Positions 27,173-36,038 of a DNA stretch of 64,000 nt are shown here, piece by piece. Numbering within the stretch: position 1 is the stretch's first letter; every line of letters begins with the position of its first letter. Under the pieces are notes generated by a model. It searched no databases. It had not been told where the DNA came from and saw nothing but the letters and a program-made list of their open reading frames with translations. The stretch is from assembly GCA_016713025.1 (NCBI GenBank), contig JADJPZ010000004.1, positions 682,001 through 746,000 on the forward strand, read 5' to 3'. The translations under genes and the position numbers were made by a program. This DNA comes from Saprospiraceae bacterium (GTDB lineage: Bacteria; Bacteroidota; Bacteroidia; Chitinophagales; Saprospiraceae).

Positions 27173-28852
27173 TTGCAAACATTTAAGGAATTAGGACTGA
27201 GTGACGATATCCTGAAGTCACTCGAAGAAATTGGTTTTGTTACTCCTACTGAAATACAAAGTAAATCTATCCCAAATCTTCTTCAAAACAGACCCGATTT
27301 TATCGGACTGGCACAAACAGGAACTGGCAAAACCGCAGCTTTCGGATTGCCTCTGATTCATTTTTTAGACACTTCCATAAGTCATGTTTATGCGCTCATA
27401 CTTGCTCCTACCAGGGAGCTTGCTCAGCAAATATCCCGTGAACTTGAAAATTTCGGAAAATACAAAAAAGGCCTTAGGGTCCAGGTAGTATATGGTGGAA
27501 CACCCATCACCACCCAAATCAGAGATCTGAAAAAAGCTGCACCACACATTTTGGTGGCCACACCCGGAAGGCTACAGGATCTCATAGATAGAAAAGCCGT
27601 CAAACTGGACCAAATTGAGTTTCTCGTGCTTGACGAAGCAGACGAAATGCTCAATATGGGCTTTCAGGAAGATATTGATAAAATACTTCAATTCACACCT
27701 GAAGAGAAGGTTTTATGGTTGTTTTCAGCGACCATGCCACCTGAAATCAGAAGAATTGTGGGCACATATATGGAGAAACCTTTTGAAGTGAAAATTCACT
27801 CTGAGAGCAAAACCAATGAGAACATAGACCATAAATATATCTACGTCAGCAAACATGACAAAGAAGCAGCACTCAAAAGGGTACTGGATTATCTTACTGA
27901 TTTCTATGGCGTTGTTTTCTGCAAAACCAAGATGGATACTCAGGAACTCGCTGATTATCTTGAAAAAGAAGGGTATAGAGCTGAACCATTGCACGGAGAC
28001 ATGTCTCAATCTCAAAGAGATGCTGTAATGGCAAAATTCAGAAATAAGACTACTTCTATCCTGGTGGCGACTGATGTAGCTGCACGAGGTATAGATGTGG
28101 ATTCGCTCACACACGTAGTGCACTATTCTCTTCCTGAAAACCCTGAATACTATACCCACAGATCAGGTCGCACTGCGAGAGCTGGTAAAAAAGGTACATC
28201 ACTTGCCATTGTGACACCACAGGATATCGGAAGGATCAGGTTTTTTGAAAGGACAATAGGTGTAGATATCAAGCATATAAAAGTACCTCTCCAATCGCAG
28301 ATGTATAGTAAAAAACTGGAAAAATGGACTGAAAAAGTACTTCATACAGATACTATAGAATTGAATGAAGACCTTATTTCAAAAGCATTGGAAACCTTTG
28401 AGTCTTTGTCCAAAGAGGATTTGGTTCAAAAAGTTCTGGCGATTGAGTTCAATAAACTGTATAAAAAAGTCGAAAAAGATGACTTGAATATCATATCAAA
28501 TGAAAGAAGAGATGATCGTCAAGGTAGAAAAATCGAAACCGGCAGTAAACATCAAAGGGATGATAGAAGAGATAGGGGCTCAAGAGAAAGGGGTTATCAT
28601 TCAAATCCGCACATGGATACTTTTTTCGTCAATATAGGCAAGATTGACAATATACACCCGGGAGTTCTGATTGATATACTTGCTGGTCACGCGGGTCTTT
28701 CAAAAAAGCAAATTGGAAATATTGACATCCAGAAAAGACATTGTCTGGTCGAAATTGATAAAAAATTTGCGAAATTTCTGGATAGTGGCAAAATTCTGAA
28801 ATACAGAGGACGTCGCATAACTATAAAAAAGGAAGACGTAAGTCAATATTAG
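27173..28852 (+). CDS. deaD: DEAD-box ATP-dependent RNA helicase with DbpA RNA-binding domain
   Basis: A 559-residue helicase starting at TTG (MQTFKELGLS). All motifs are present: Q motif TPTEIQ, I AQTGTGKT, Ia PTRELAQQ, II DEAD, III SAT, V ATDVAARGID and VI HRSGRTARAG. After a charged Arg/Asp linker (about 445-475) comes a DbpA/CsdA-type RNA-binding domain to the C-terminus (FFVNIGKIDNIHPG). It likely unwinds rRNA or mRNA structure during ribosome assembly or cold adaptation. It has its own promoter and is 77 bases from typA on the same strand. The symbol is by family. Confidence 0.93.
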   Translation: MQTFKELGLSDDILKSLEEIGFVTPTEIQSKSIPNLLQNRPDFIGLAQTGTGKTAAFGLPLIHFLDTSISHVYALILAPTRELAQQISRELENFGKYKKGLRVQVVYGGTPITTQIRDLKKAAPHILVATPGRLQDLIDRKAVKLDQIEFLVLDEADEMLNMGFQEDIDKILQFTPEEKVLWLFSATMPPEIRRIVGTYMEKPFEVKIHSESKTNENIDHKYIYVSKHDKEAALKRVLDYLTDFYGVVFCKTKMDTQELADYLEKEGYRAEPLHGDMSQSQRDAVMAKFRNKTTSILVATDVAARGIDVDSLTHVVHYSLPENPEYYTHRSGRTARAGKKGTSLAIVTPQDIGRIRFFERTIGVDIKHIKVPLQSQMYSKKLEKWTEKVLHTDTIELNEDLISKALETFESLSKEDLVQKVLAIEFNKLYKKVEKDDLNIISNERRDDRQGRKIETGSKHQRDDRRDRGSRERGYHSNPHMDTFFVNIGKIDNIHPGVLIDILAGHAGLSKKQIGNIDIQKRHCLVEIDKKFAKFLDSGKILKYRGRRITIKKEDVSQY

Positions 28853-28929
28853 AAGATTGGGATTGCCCAATATCAAAAACCATTTACCAATATATTTTAA
28901 TCAACAAGCATTAATCAATAACAAACTAT

Positions 28930-30705
28930 ATGGAGTCTATTCGTAATATTGCCATCATTGCCCACGTAGATCACGGGAAGACAACTCTAGTGGATAAAAT
29001 CATCCATGAATGTAAGGCCATGGATGAACGTAAAGATACAGGAGAGTTGATTTTGGACAATAATGACCTGGAAAGGGAGCGTGGTATCACAATACTTTCA
29101 AAAAATGTATCTGTACAGTATAATGGAGTCAAAATCAATATCATAGATACACCAGGTCACTCTGATTTCGGTGGCGAAGTGGAAAGAGTTTTGAATCTTG
29201 CCGATGGTGTTTTATTGCTTGTGGATGCATTTGAAGGCCCGATGCCTCAGACAAGATTTGTGCTGAATAAAGCCATTGAGTTGGGCTTGAAGCCGATAGT
29301 TGTAATCAATAAAGTGGACAAGGAAAACTGCCGTCCCGAAGAAGTACAAAGTGACGTGTTTGATCTGATGTACAATCTTGGTGCTACAGAAGAGCAGTTG
29401 GATTTTGTCACGCTGTTTGGGTCAAGTCGGGATGGCTGGATGAGTTTTGATCACACTATCAGAACAAAAGACATTCAACCGCTGCTTCAGGCTGTCATCG
29501 ATGTCATTCCGGAGGCTCCATACAAGGAAGGTCCGGTACAAATGGGTATTACTTCTTTAGATTTCAATGCTTTTCAGGGTCGTATTGCTATCGGGAGGGT
29601 GTATCGAGGAGACCTGGAAGAAAATAAGGATTACTTTATCTGTAAAAAAGGAGGAGTAATGAAAAAAGTCAGGGTCAAAGAACTTTTTGTTTTTGAAGGA
29701 TTGGGCAAAGCCAAAGTGTCAAAAGTAAGAAGCGGAGACCTTTGTGCTGTGGTAGGCATTGATGATTTTGATATTGGAGACTCTATCGTGGATCTGAACG
29801 AACCTGAAGCTTTGCCAAGGATTGAAGTCGATGAACCCACAATGAGTATGTTATTTACGATCAACAATTCGCCATTTTTTGGTAAAGAGGGAAAATATGT
29901 GACTTCCAGACACCTTAGAGAAAGATTGTACAAAGAGTTGGAAAAAAATCTTGCTTTACGCATAGAAGATGGTGAGACTGAAGATAAATTTAATGTTTAT
30001 GGCCGTGGAGTGTTACATTTAAGTGTTCTGATAGAAACAATGCGCAGGGAAGGGTATGAATTGCAGGTAGGAAAACCACAGGTCATCATAAAAGAAATAG
30101 ACGGTGTAAAATGTGAGCCAATAGAAATTCTTGTGGTTGATGTCCCCGAGGTTTCGTCGGGAAAGGTTATAGAACAAATCACACAACGCAAAGGATTGCT
30201 CAAAGTGATGGAGCCCAAAGGTGATGTACAGCACCTGGAATTTGAGATTCCTGCCAGAGGCATTATAGGATTAAGAAATAATATACTCACATCCACACAG
30301 GGAGAGGCTGTGATGACACATCGATTTTACCAGTTTGAACCATTCAAAGGTGACCTGCCGGCAAGACTGAAAGGGTCGATGGTCTCCATGGAGCAGGGCC
30401 AGGCACTGCCTTTTGCTATAGACAGGCTGCAGGACAGAGGTAAGTTTTTTATAGATCCGGGAGAGCAAATTTATATAGGCATGGTCTTGGGCGAACATTC
30501 CAGGGACAACGATCTTGAAATCAATGTGATCAAAGGTAAAAAACTGACCAATATGCGGGCTTCAGGTTCTGATGAAAATATGAAAATAGCTCCGAAAATT
30601 CAATTTTCTCTGGAAGAAGCCATGGAATATATCAGAGAAGATGAATATCTCGAAGTAACACCTCAGAGTCTGAGGATGCGCAAAATCAGTTTTAAGCCTC
30701 AATAG
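28930..30705 (+). CDS. typA: Translational GTPase TypA/BipA
   Basis: A 591-residue ribosome-binding GTPase of the EF-G family. G1 AHVDHGKTT, switch I RERGITILSKN, G3 DTPGHSDFGGEVERVL and G4 NKVD are all present, followed by EF-G-like domains and the BipA-specific C-terminal domain (QGEAVMTHRFYQFEPFKGD, LRMRKISFKP). It helps 50S assembly and stress adaptation, notably at low temperature, which fits its position after a DEAD-box helicase. A strong terminator follows at 30783-30832. Confidence 0.96.
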   Translation: MESIRNIAIIAHVDHGKTTLVDKIIHECKAMDERKDTGELILDNNDLERERGITILSKNVSVQYNGVKINIIDTPGHSDFGGEVERVLNLADGVLLLVDAFEGPMPQTRFVLNKAIELGLKPIVVINKVDKENCRPEEVQSDVFDLMYNLGATEEQLDFVTLFGSSRDGWMSFDHTIRTKDIQPLLQAVIDVIPEAPYKEGPVQMGITSLDFNAFQGRIAIGRVYRGDLEENKDYFICKKGGVMKKVRVKELFVFEGLGKAKVSKVRSGDLCAVVGIDDFDIGDSIVDLNEPEALPRIEVDEPTMSMLFTINNSPFFGKEGKYVTSRHLRERLYKELEKNLALRIEDGETEDKFNVYGRGVLHLSVLIETMRREGYELQVGKPQVIIKEIDGVKCEPIEILVVDVPEVSSGKVIEQITQRKGLLKVMEPKGDVQHLEFEIPARGIIGLRNNILTSTQGEAVMTHRFYQFEPFKGDLPARLKGSMVSMEQGQALPFAIDRLQDRGKFFIDPGEQIYIGMVLGEHSRDNDLEINVIKGKKLTNMRASGSDENMKIAPKIQFSLEEAMEYIREDEYLEVTPQSLRMRKISFKPQ

Positions 30706-30727
30706 ACTTTTTTTATAAGAAAATTAG

Positions 30728-30767
30728 GAGTATGTTTAAATTTGTCCCGTGGAGCCAAATGATAAAA
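30728..30767 (+). repeat. 40-bp dispersed repeat, copy 1
   Basis: Matches 38000-38039 at 33 of 40 positions. It begins with GAGTATGTTTAAA, the terminus shared with the family 1 elements, then diverges into a different sequence (GTGGAGCC, AATGATAAAA). It may be the end of a related element or an older relic. Confidence 0.5.
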
Positions 30768-30782
30768 ACTTATACATAATCT

Positions 30783-30832
30783 AAAAAGGGCTGTCATTCT
30801 ACCAAGGGCGGCAGCCCTTTTTCAATACCGTC
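30783..30832. terminator. Rho-independent terminator after typA
   Basis: AAAAAGGGCTG (30783-30793) pairs with CAGCCCTTTTT (30822-30832), eleven perfect pairs with a long loop. The A/T tails make it potentially bidirectional, serving typA and the minus-strand side. The bases from 30833 to 31044 show no convincing gene. Confidence 0.85.
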
Positions 30833-31044
30833 ATTGGTTAATTGTTCGTTGTTTTTCTTATAAGCTCAAAACTTTCCACCATAGAGATCCATTTGACCGT
30901 ATGATAGCGTGGCAATCAATCCAAAACAATCTTACCTTTATCACTGACGATGAGCATATTCATAAATACACTGATTGCGGCCTAACAGTAGTATGGAAGT
31001 AATCAATACTCAAAATAAATTGGTTTTATTTTAAAAAACCTACT

Positions 31045-31746
31045 TTACAAATCACCTTCCAAAGGTCTGATGATAATCTCTTCTACTACCGCCGAGGGTC
31101 CTAACTGGTAAGTATTCCAGACCAGATCTGCGATATCATTCGCTTCCATTAAACGCTCAAATGGCAAATCTACACCTGCCCATGAATCAGACCAGGTGGC
31201 GCCGGGCAAAACTGCAGTCACTTTTATCCCTTTTTCTTTCAGTTCTTCTCTCAATACTTTAGAAAACCCAAGCAATGCAAATTTGGAGATACTATAAGAG
31301 CCTCCATTCGGATACGCTGTAATACTTGCAATGCTGCAAATGTTAAAAATATGCGGTTTACCGGAATTCTTCATGTGAGGAAAAATTGCACGTGTAAGAT
31401 GATATGCGCTGTACAAATTAGTTTCGATCAGTTTTTCCAGTTTTCCATCTTCTTCTTCCGTGATCTTTCCTGGGAAAAATACTCCGGCATTGTTGATGAG
31501 TACATCAATGACTCCAAATTGGGTGATACATTCCTGTGCAAAAGCTATGACTTCTGATCGAATACTGATATCAGTCTTGAAGGTGATCACTTTTGATGGC
31601 ACTCCCAATCTGTCAGATTCAGACCTGAAAGCTTCAAGGCTGGTTTCATTTCGGCTGCAAATAGCCACGTTATGTCCTTCATTAATAAATTTCAGGGCTA
31701 TAGCCTTACCAATACCTTTTGAAGCTCCTGAGATGACAATATTCAT
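31045..31746 (-). CDS. SDR family NAD(P)-dependent oxidoreductase
   Basis: A 233-residue classical short-chain dehydrogenase. The cofactor loop GASKGIGKA is at residues 7-15, NNAG near 88-91, the catalytic Ser in CSIAS and the active-site Tyr-Lys in YSISK near 152-156. The RN dipeptide after the second strand (CSRNE) is compatible with NADP preference. The substrate is unknown. It is a single minus-strand gene between typA and the small exported protein. Confidence 0.9.
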   Translation of the reverse strand: MNIVISGASKGIGKAIALKFINEGHNVAICSRNETSLEAFRSESDRLGVPSKVITFKTDISIRSEVIAFAQECITQFGVIDVLINNAGVFFPGKITEEEDGKLEKLIETNLYSAYHLTRAIFPHMKNSGKPHIFNICSIASITAYPNGGSYSISKFALLGFSKVLREELKEKGIKVTAVLPGATWSDSWAGVDLPFERLMEANDIADLVWNTYQLGPSAVVEEIIIRPLEGDL

Positions 31747-31984
31747 AAGAGTGTATTTTAATATTATCTAACGGCAAGTTGAGGATGATTGTTTTTAATG
31801 AATTCCTAAATATATCATATCCTGCAAAAAAGCCTGTTAACCACTTCCTGAATCCTTTTATCCGATTTATCCGTCCTTTTGTAGAGTATTTCGGTGACTT
31901 CGTACTGATGCATGCAACTTATAGATGTAGTATTGCGTCATTGATGTATAATTTTGATTATTAACCTATTAAATATTAATTATC

Positions 31985-32310
31985 ATGAAGAGTTTAAAAA
32001 GTTTTATCGCAGTTTTCGTTTTTGCATTAATAACACAATTTTCTAATGCAGCTGAAGTTTCAAATGCTAAAAAACCTGAAGGTGTACAAATCCAGTCTAT
32101 TTTGAATACTATTGATTTTACAAACTATATCAAAACTGAAACAAAGATTAATATCAGTTTTTTATCAACTCTCAGAATGAAGTGATCGTTGTGACCACTA
32201 ATAACAAAGAATTGGATAATGTGGTCAAGAGTACACTGAACTACAAAAAAATAGCAGTAAATGAACTTGAGTATAACAAAGTCTACACTGTGCCGGTCCA
32301 CATAAAATAA
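31985..32310 (+). pseudogene. Small exported protein of unknown function, frameshifted
   Basis: The first frame gives 66 residues: a signal peptide (about 1-22, ending FSNAAEV) and a short mature start, then stops at 32183. The sequence continues one frame back as FFINSQNEVIVVTTNNKELD to VYTVPVHIK and TAA at 32310. Adding one T to the six-T run at 32158-32163 restores a protein of about 108 residues. The true gene is therefore probably intact. The family is not recognised. A perfect terminator follows at 32338-32370. Confidence 0.7.
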
Positions 32311-32337
32311 GCGTTTTTCATAGTTAATTGTTTTGTT

Positions 32338-32370
32338 GCCGAAGAATAATCAGTCTTCGGCTTTTTTTTT
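32338..32370 (+). terminator. Rho-independent terminator after the small exported protein
   Basis: GCCGAAGA (32338-32345) pairs perfectly with TCTTCGGC (32354-32361), followed by nine T. It supports 32310 as the true end of the preceding gene. Confidence 0.9.
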
Positions 32371-32542
32371 CTCTTTTTTTAAACCATAGGCCTTACTTTG
32401 CAAAAATTATTTTCACAATTGGTGGTTTTATTAAAACAAAAATTGCATTTGTTTCGTTATTCATTTGTAATATCAAAGAATTTTATTTTCTTTGCGGCCG
32501 ATTTACCAAATATTAACAAATAAAATTTTAAAATAATTTACA

Positions 32543-33031
32543 ATGGCAGACTACAAAATGGATAAAATCGATCTTAAGATTTTAAAGATGCTTCAGGAAA
32601 ACAGTAAAATTACTAATCTTGATCTCTCAAAAAGAATTGGTCTTTCTCCTGCTCCAACATTGGAAAGAGTTAAAAAACTTGAACAATCCGGAATCATTCA
32701 GAGTTATCACGCAAAAGTAGATTCTTCAGCAATCGGTCTGAATGTAAAAACTTTTGTATTGGTATCTTTAGCATGGCAAAAGCCAAATGCTTTAGACAAT
32801 TTTATTATGAAGGTGAAAAATGTCCCTGAGATCACAGAATGTTATATCATCACTGGGGATGCAGATTTTCTTCTGAAGATAGTTTGTAAAGATATTCCGA
32901 CGTATGAAAAAATGCTTTTCAAGACATTATCTCAGATAGAAGAAATTGAAAGGCTAAAAACACTCATGACATTGTCAAAAGTGAAAAAAGAGAAAGTGTT
33001 ACCTTTTGATTATGAAAATGCAGAAGAGTAA
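32543..33031 (+). CDS. Lrp/AsnC family transcriptional regulator
   Basis: A 162-residue regulator. Residues about 7-65 form the winged helix-turn-helix (MDKIDLKILKMLQENSKITN, then SKRIGLSPAPTLERVKKLEQ). Residues about 75-150 form the RAM/AsnC ligand-binding domain with the ECYIITGDADFLLKIV segment. Such proteins sense amino acids or related metabolites as octamers. The target genes are not obvious: neither neighbour is an amino-acid gene. A terminator-like hairpin follows at 33170-33210. Confidence 0.92.
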   Translation: MADYKMDKIDLKILKMLQENSKITNLDLSKRIGLSPAPTLERVKKLEQSGIIQSYHAKVDSSAIGLNVKTFVLVSLAWQKPNALDNFIMKVKNVPEITECYIITGDADFLLKIVCKDIPTYEKMLFKTLSQIEEIERLKTLMTLSKVKKEKVLPFDYENAEE

Positions 33032-33169
33032 GCATCTGTAACTTTATTGGAAAAGGAACTGATTTTCGAGATATTTGATAATTAAAATCTTTTATTGTTA
33101 TCGTCCTCTATCTTTTACGATAAATACCAAAAACCTTACCTAAACCGAGGTTTCCGTTATTGAAAATAT

Positions 33170-33210
33170 AACCGTCTTTGTTTTGCATAAAAATAGAGGC
33201 GGTTTTTTAT
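33170..33210 (+). terminator. Probable terminator after the Lrp/AsnC gene
   Basis: AACCGTCTTT (33170-33179) can pair with AGAGGCGGTT (33195-33204) using G-U pairs, followed by six T. At 33213-33227 there is a solo copy of the family 1 terminus (TTTAAACATACTCTTAA). Confidence 0.6.
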
Positions 33211-33245
33211 TTTAAACATACTCTTAATCTTAACCTTACTATCTG

Positions 33246-33572
33246 ATGTTGTGGAAATTTTATGAAACTGACCCTGAAGTGTGCAGTTATCTCTTTGGAA
33301 CGATGCACATGAGTACAAAAGAAGCTTATACTTTTGTAGAAAAGGCTCGCAAATATATTCAGACAGTTTCCACTTATGCTGCTGAAATGGATCTTAACGC
33401 ATCACAGTCTTCTGACATCATTCGATATTTTTTATTGCCGGAAGGGGAAGTATTTTCTGGTTTTTTAGACCTAAGCAATACAAAAAACATCAGAAGGTCA
33501 TTTATCGTTCCTTTAAAGTGGACATTCAAAACTTTGAAAATTATTCTCCTTTTTTTATCAATAACTTATTAG
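33246..33572 (+). CDS. TraB/GumN family protein, N-terminal part (frameshifted)
   Basis: The first 70 or so residues carry the TraB/GumN start: SYLFGTMHMSTKEAY with the family GTMH motif, and YAAEMDLNAS with a conserved acidic residue. After SGF the frame is wrong. Adding one T to the six-T run at 33461-33466 gives FFRPKQYKKHQKVIYRSFKV and joins the frame of the next entry. The restored protein has about 258 residues. TraB/GumN proteins are putative metal-dependent peptidase-like proteins. No signal peptide is seen. Confidence 0.8.
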   Translation: MLWKFYETDPEVCSYLFGTMHMSTKEAYTFVEKARKYIQTVSTYAAEMDLNASQSSDIIRYFLLPEGEVFSGFLDLSNTKNIRRSFIVPLKWTFKTLKIILLFLSITY

Positions 33573-34021
33573 CAGAATTATCTCTGACCAAATCAGAAAA
33601 TGAACCACTTGATCATCATTTGTGGTCATATGCATTATCATTGGGCAAGGAAATGACAGGTGTGGAGTCTCTTGCTGACCAGTTGGAGATATTAAAGAGT
33701 ATACCCATCGACTTTCAGATTAAATCCTTTAAAGACACTGTTAAAAATATTTCAGCATTCAGAAAAAGAGTGTTGACTATCAATCGGTTATATAGTCAAG
33801 GTGATTTCAATAGTTTATATCGTATCACAAAAAAGAGTATGGGTAAAATCAGAAAATTGATGATTTATGGACGAAATGAACGTATGGTAAAAAGAGTGAT
33901 AGAAATTCATCAACTCAAACCATGTTTTGTTGCAGTCGGCGCAGCTCACCTGGGAGGGAATAAAGGACTATTAAATCTTCTGAAAAAGCAAGGATATAAA
34001 GTAAAACTCGTGGAAATTTAA
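33518..34021 (+). CDS. TraB/GumN family protein, C-terminal part (frameshifted)
   Basis: The frame is open from 33461, so the ATG at 33518 is only internal. It holds the rest of the TraB/GumN domain: the GVESLADQLEIL segment and the C-terminal FVAVGAAHLGGNKGLLNLLK, whose AAHL(G)G motif is a family hallmark. Together with the preceding entry it makes one normal gene. The cut point lies in the same TTTTTTA heptamer context as in the small exported protein at 32158. Confidence 0.8.
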   Translation: MDIQNFENYSPFFINNLLAELSLTKSENEPLDHHLWSYALSLGKEMTGVESLADQLEILKSIPIDFQIKSFKDTVKNISAFRKRVLTINRLYSQGDFNSLYRITKKSMGKIRKLMIYGRNERMVKRVIEIHQLKPCFVAVGAAHLGGNKGLLNLLKKQGYKVKLVEI

Positions 34022-34112
34022 GATACTCAAATTTTTTTAGTTTTTTGTCCCTTACTGGTTGTATCTATTTGTATCTCACTTTTTTTAAAATAGCTGTGTA
34101 TATTACTGACAA

Positions 34113-35108
34113 CTACTTGTTAAACCATTTTTGAGGATCAAGTTTCACTTTGTCTTTCCACAATTCAAAATGTAATTCAGAATTTCCGTCTCCTCCTGAA
34201 GTAACAGTTCCTATTTTTTGGCCTAATTTGAGTTTTTGACCTTTGCTGACACTGACACTTTCCAGTTTCGAATAAACAGTATAATAGCTGCCATGTCTGA
34301 TGATGATCATAATATTGAAACCGGGAATACTTGTGATACCGACCACTTCACCTTCATAGATACAGGTCACATCAACATCACCCGGAATAGTAAAATCTAC
34401 TCCATTATTGGATACCTCAATGGATTTTATAGTAGGGTGGGGATGAATGCCAAACCGCCCTGTTATTTTACCTTTTGATACCGGCCAGTCAAGAGCACCT
34501 TGATTTTTGGAAAAACCTGAATTGTCTATTTCCTTTTTTTTGACAGCCGAAACATCAGATTTTTCTTTTGATTTTGACTTATTCAGCTCGGCAATGATGA
34601 CCTTTTCTATAGCTAAATTCAAATTTTCTCTTTCCTTTTCACGTTTTTTCAGAGTTGCCTTCAGTTTATCTTCTTCCTGTGATAGCTTTTTTACAATCTG
34701 ATCTTTTTCCTTTTGCTCTTTTTCCAGAGTGGCTACATTTTTTGAAGTTTCCTGGATGGTGATAAGGCTTTTTTCTTTTGTCTCTAATATTTCTTGATTT
34801 TTTTGTTTGATTTCACCGGTTAGAGATTGGATTTCCTGGAGTTTTTGGGATGTAAATGTTTCCAACTGATGCATATACCTCCATCTTAAAAAAAGATTAT
34901 TCAGATTTTCAGAAGACAAAATATAAGTCCACTTCGAATTACTCATCTTTTTGTAATAGTTCCGGCGAGCCAAGGTAGCAAACTGACCTTTCAGCGATTC
35001 ATGTTTTAATTTTAGTTTAGAAATAGTATTTTCATTTCTGTTGATGATATTATCGTTTATTTTTACTTCATACTGGAGGTTACTTAATAGCTTTTTTCTG
35101 CTACTCAT
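34113..35108 (-). CDS. EnvC-like murein hydrolase activator, C-terminal part (frameshifted)
   Basis: A 331-codon frame with a long coiled coil (about residues 20-200) and a C-terminal LytM/M23 domain (about 210-330). The zinc site is degenerate. The usual HxxxD is replaced by VSNNGVDF, and the HxH motif reads SELHFELW with Glu in place of the first His. Such catalytically dead LytM proteins activate amidases that split the septal wall. The signal peptide is in the other frame (next entry). One extra T in the five-T run at 35162-35166 joins them into about 398 residues. Confidence 0.85.
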   Translation of the reverse strand: MSSRKKLLSNLQYEVKINDNIINRNENTISKLKLKHESLKGQFATLARRNYYKKMSNSKWTYILSSENLNNLFLRWRYMHQLETFTSQKLQEIQSLTGEIKQKNQEILETKEKSLITIQETSKNVATLEKEQKEKDQIVKKLSQEEDKLKATLKKREKERENLNLAIEKVIIAELNKSKSKEKSDVSAVKKKEIDNSGFSKNQGALDWPVSKGKITGRFGIHPHPTIKSIEVSNNGVDFTIPGDVDVTCIYEGEVVGITSIPGFNIMIIIRHGSYYTVYSKLESVSVSKGQKLKLGQKIGTVTSGGDGNSELHFELWKDKVKLDPQKWFNK

Positions 35109-35308
35109 CTGGTCTTCCAGAATTTTGAGTTTTGTAAGATTTTGTTCTTTGGAGGATTTGGTTTTTCAAGTTCCTTTGACGTTTTTTCGATATCCCTGAT
35201 GATTTGCATGCGCTGCTTTTCCAGTTCATTTCTTGTTTGCGATCTGCAATCAGTATGCAGCAAAAATAAAATTATTGATAGCGATAGTATTTTAATTAAT
35301 CCTTTCAT
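35105..35308 (-). CDS. EnvC-like murein hydrolase activator, N-terminal part (frameshifted)
   Basis: 67 codons with a signal peptide (MKGLIKILSLSIILFLLHTD) and the start of the coiled coil (ELEKQRMQIIRDIEKTSKEL). After KELEK the frame is lost. Restoring one base gives TKSSKEQNLTKLKILEDQMS, leading straight into the frame at 35108. The start overlaps the end of the DUF4292 gene by 17 bases, consistent with a TPR-DUF4292-EnvC operon. Confidence 0.8.
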   Translation of the reverse strand: MKGLIKILSLSIILFLLHTDCRSQTRNELEKQRMQIIRDIEKTSKELEKPNPPKNKILQNSKFWKTR

Positions 35309-36038
35309 AATGACTGGGAATTGAAAAATTAATATCTTTGGGAATATCTATTTCAACATCTGAAAGGTCCATAGTGATCGTGCTGTACTCACCCGATGGA
35401 TTTGGAAAACGATATACTCTTTGATACGAAAACTGATCATGTTTGCCCGCTGCTCGGTAATCCGAATACAGAACTGACGCTGTCCTTCCCATCATATCGG
35501 AAATTTCCATTTTTGTCAATTCCAGGTTGTATCCATTGAGATAGTATTTTAGAAACAGGTCTCCGGATTTTGTTTCGATGACATAGTATATCGAATCTTT
35601 TGATAGTTTTGAGTCTGATGCTTCCGGAATGATTACATTTCCAAATAAGAGTTGTTGGATATCAGAAAATTCGGCATCAGTGTTTACATACGATTTAAGA
35701 TGCTTCAGTGGCCATACTTCATATTCTGAGACGTATCGGTATAGAACCGTATATTTCTCTTTTTCAGCAAGAATTCTGGCAACTTCCACTAATTTTTTCA
35801 CAGCTACCCAGATAATACTGTCTGACTTCATTCGCACATGAAGTGTTCCGGAAATATTTTCATCCGGCGATTCAAGCGAAGTGCTTGCTTTAGCACTAAA
35901 CCACTGAAAGTCGATATTTCTATTCTTAAGTGCAGCAATGACTTCTTCCATGGACCTTTCTGGTACGGGACCAAGTCTTCTGGTCGTTTTGCAAGACCCC
36001 AGTAAGATGGCAATGAGCAAAAATATTATTGGGCGCAT
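35292..36038 (-). CDS. DUF4292 domain-containing lipoprotein
   Basis: A 248-residue protein with lipobox LLGSC (Cys16), so a lipoprotein. The DUF4292 body is mostly beta strand, including LHVRMKSDSIIWVAVKKLVE and the lipoprotein-carrier-like LTKMEISDMMGRT. The fold is thought to be related to LolA/LolB lipoprotein carriers. It sits between a TPR gene (one-base overlap of stop and start at 36038) and envC. This order is common in Bacteroidota and suggests an envelope or cell-wall role. Confidence 0.87.
   Translation of the reverse strand: MRPIIFLLIAILLGSCKTTRRLGPVPERSMEEVIAALKNRNIDFQWFSAKASTSLESPDENISGTLHVRMKSDSIIWVAVKKLVEVARILAEKEKYTVLYRYVSEYEVWPLKHLKSYVNTDAEFSDIQQLLFGNVIIPEASDSKLSKDSIYYVIETKSGDLFLKYYLNGYNLELTKMEISDMMGRTASVLYSDYRAAGKHDQFSYQRVYRFPNPSGEYSTITMDLSDVEIDIPKDINFSIPSHYERIN

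Noticed and set aside
30840..31000. Minus-strand words resembling a short protein (MNMLIVSDKGKIVLD, then a stop, then LPRYHTVKW)
   Set aside because: It is interrupted by a stop, has no recognisable family, and the region also holds no start signal. It may be a relic but cannot be supported.
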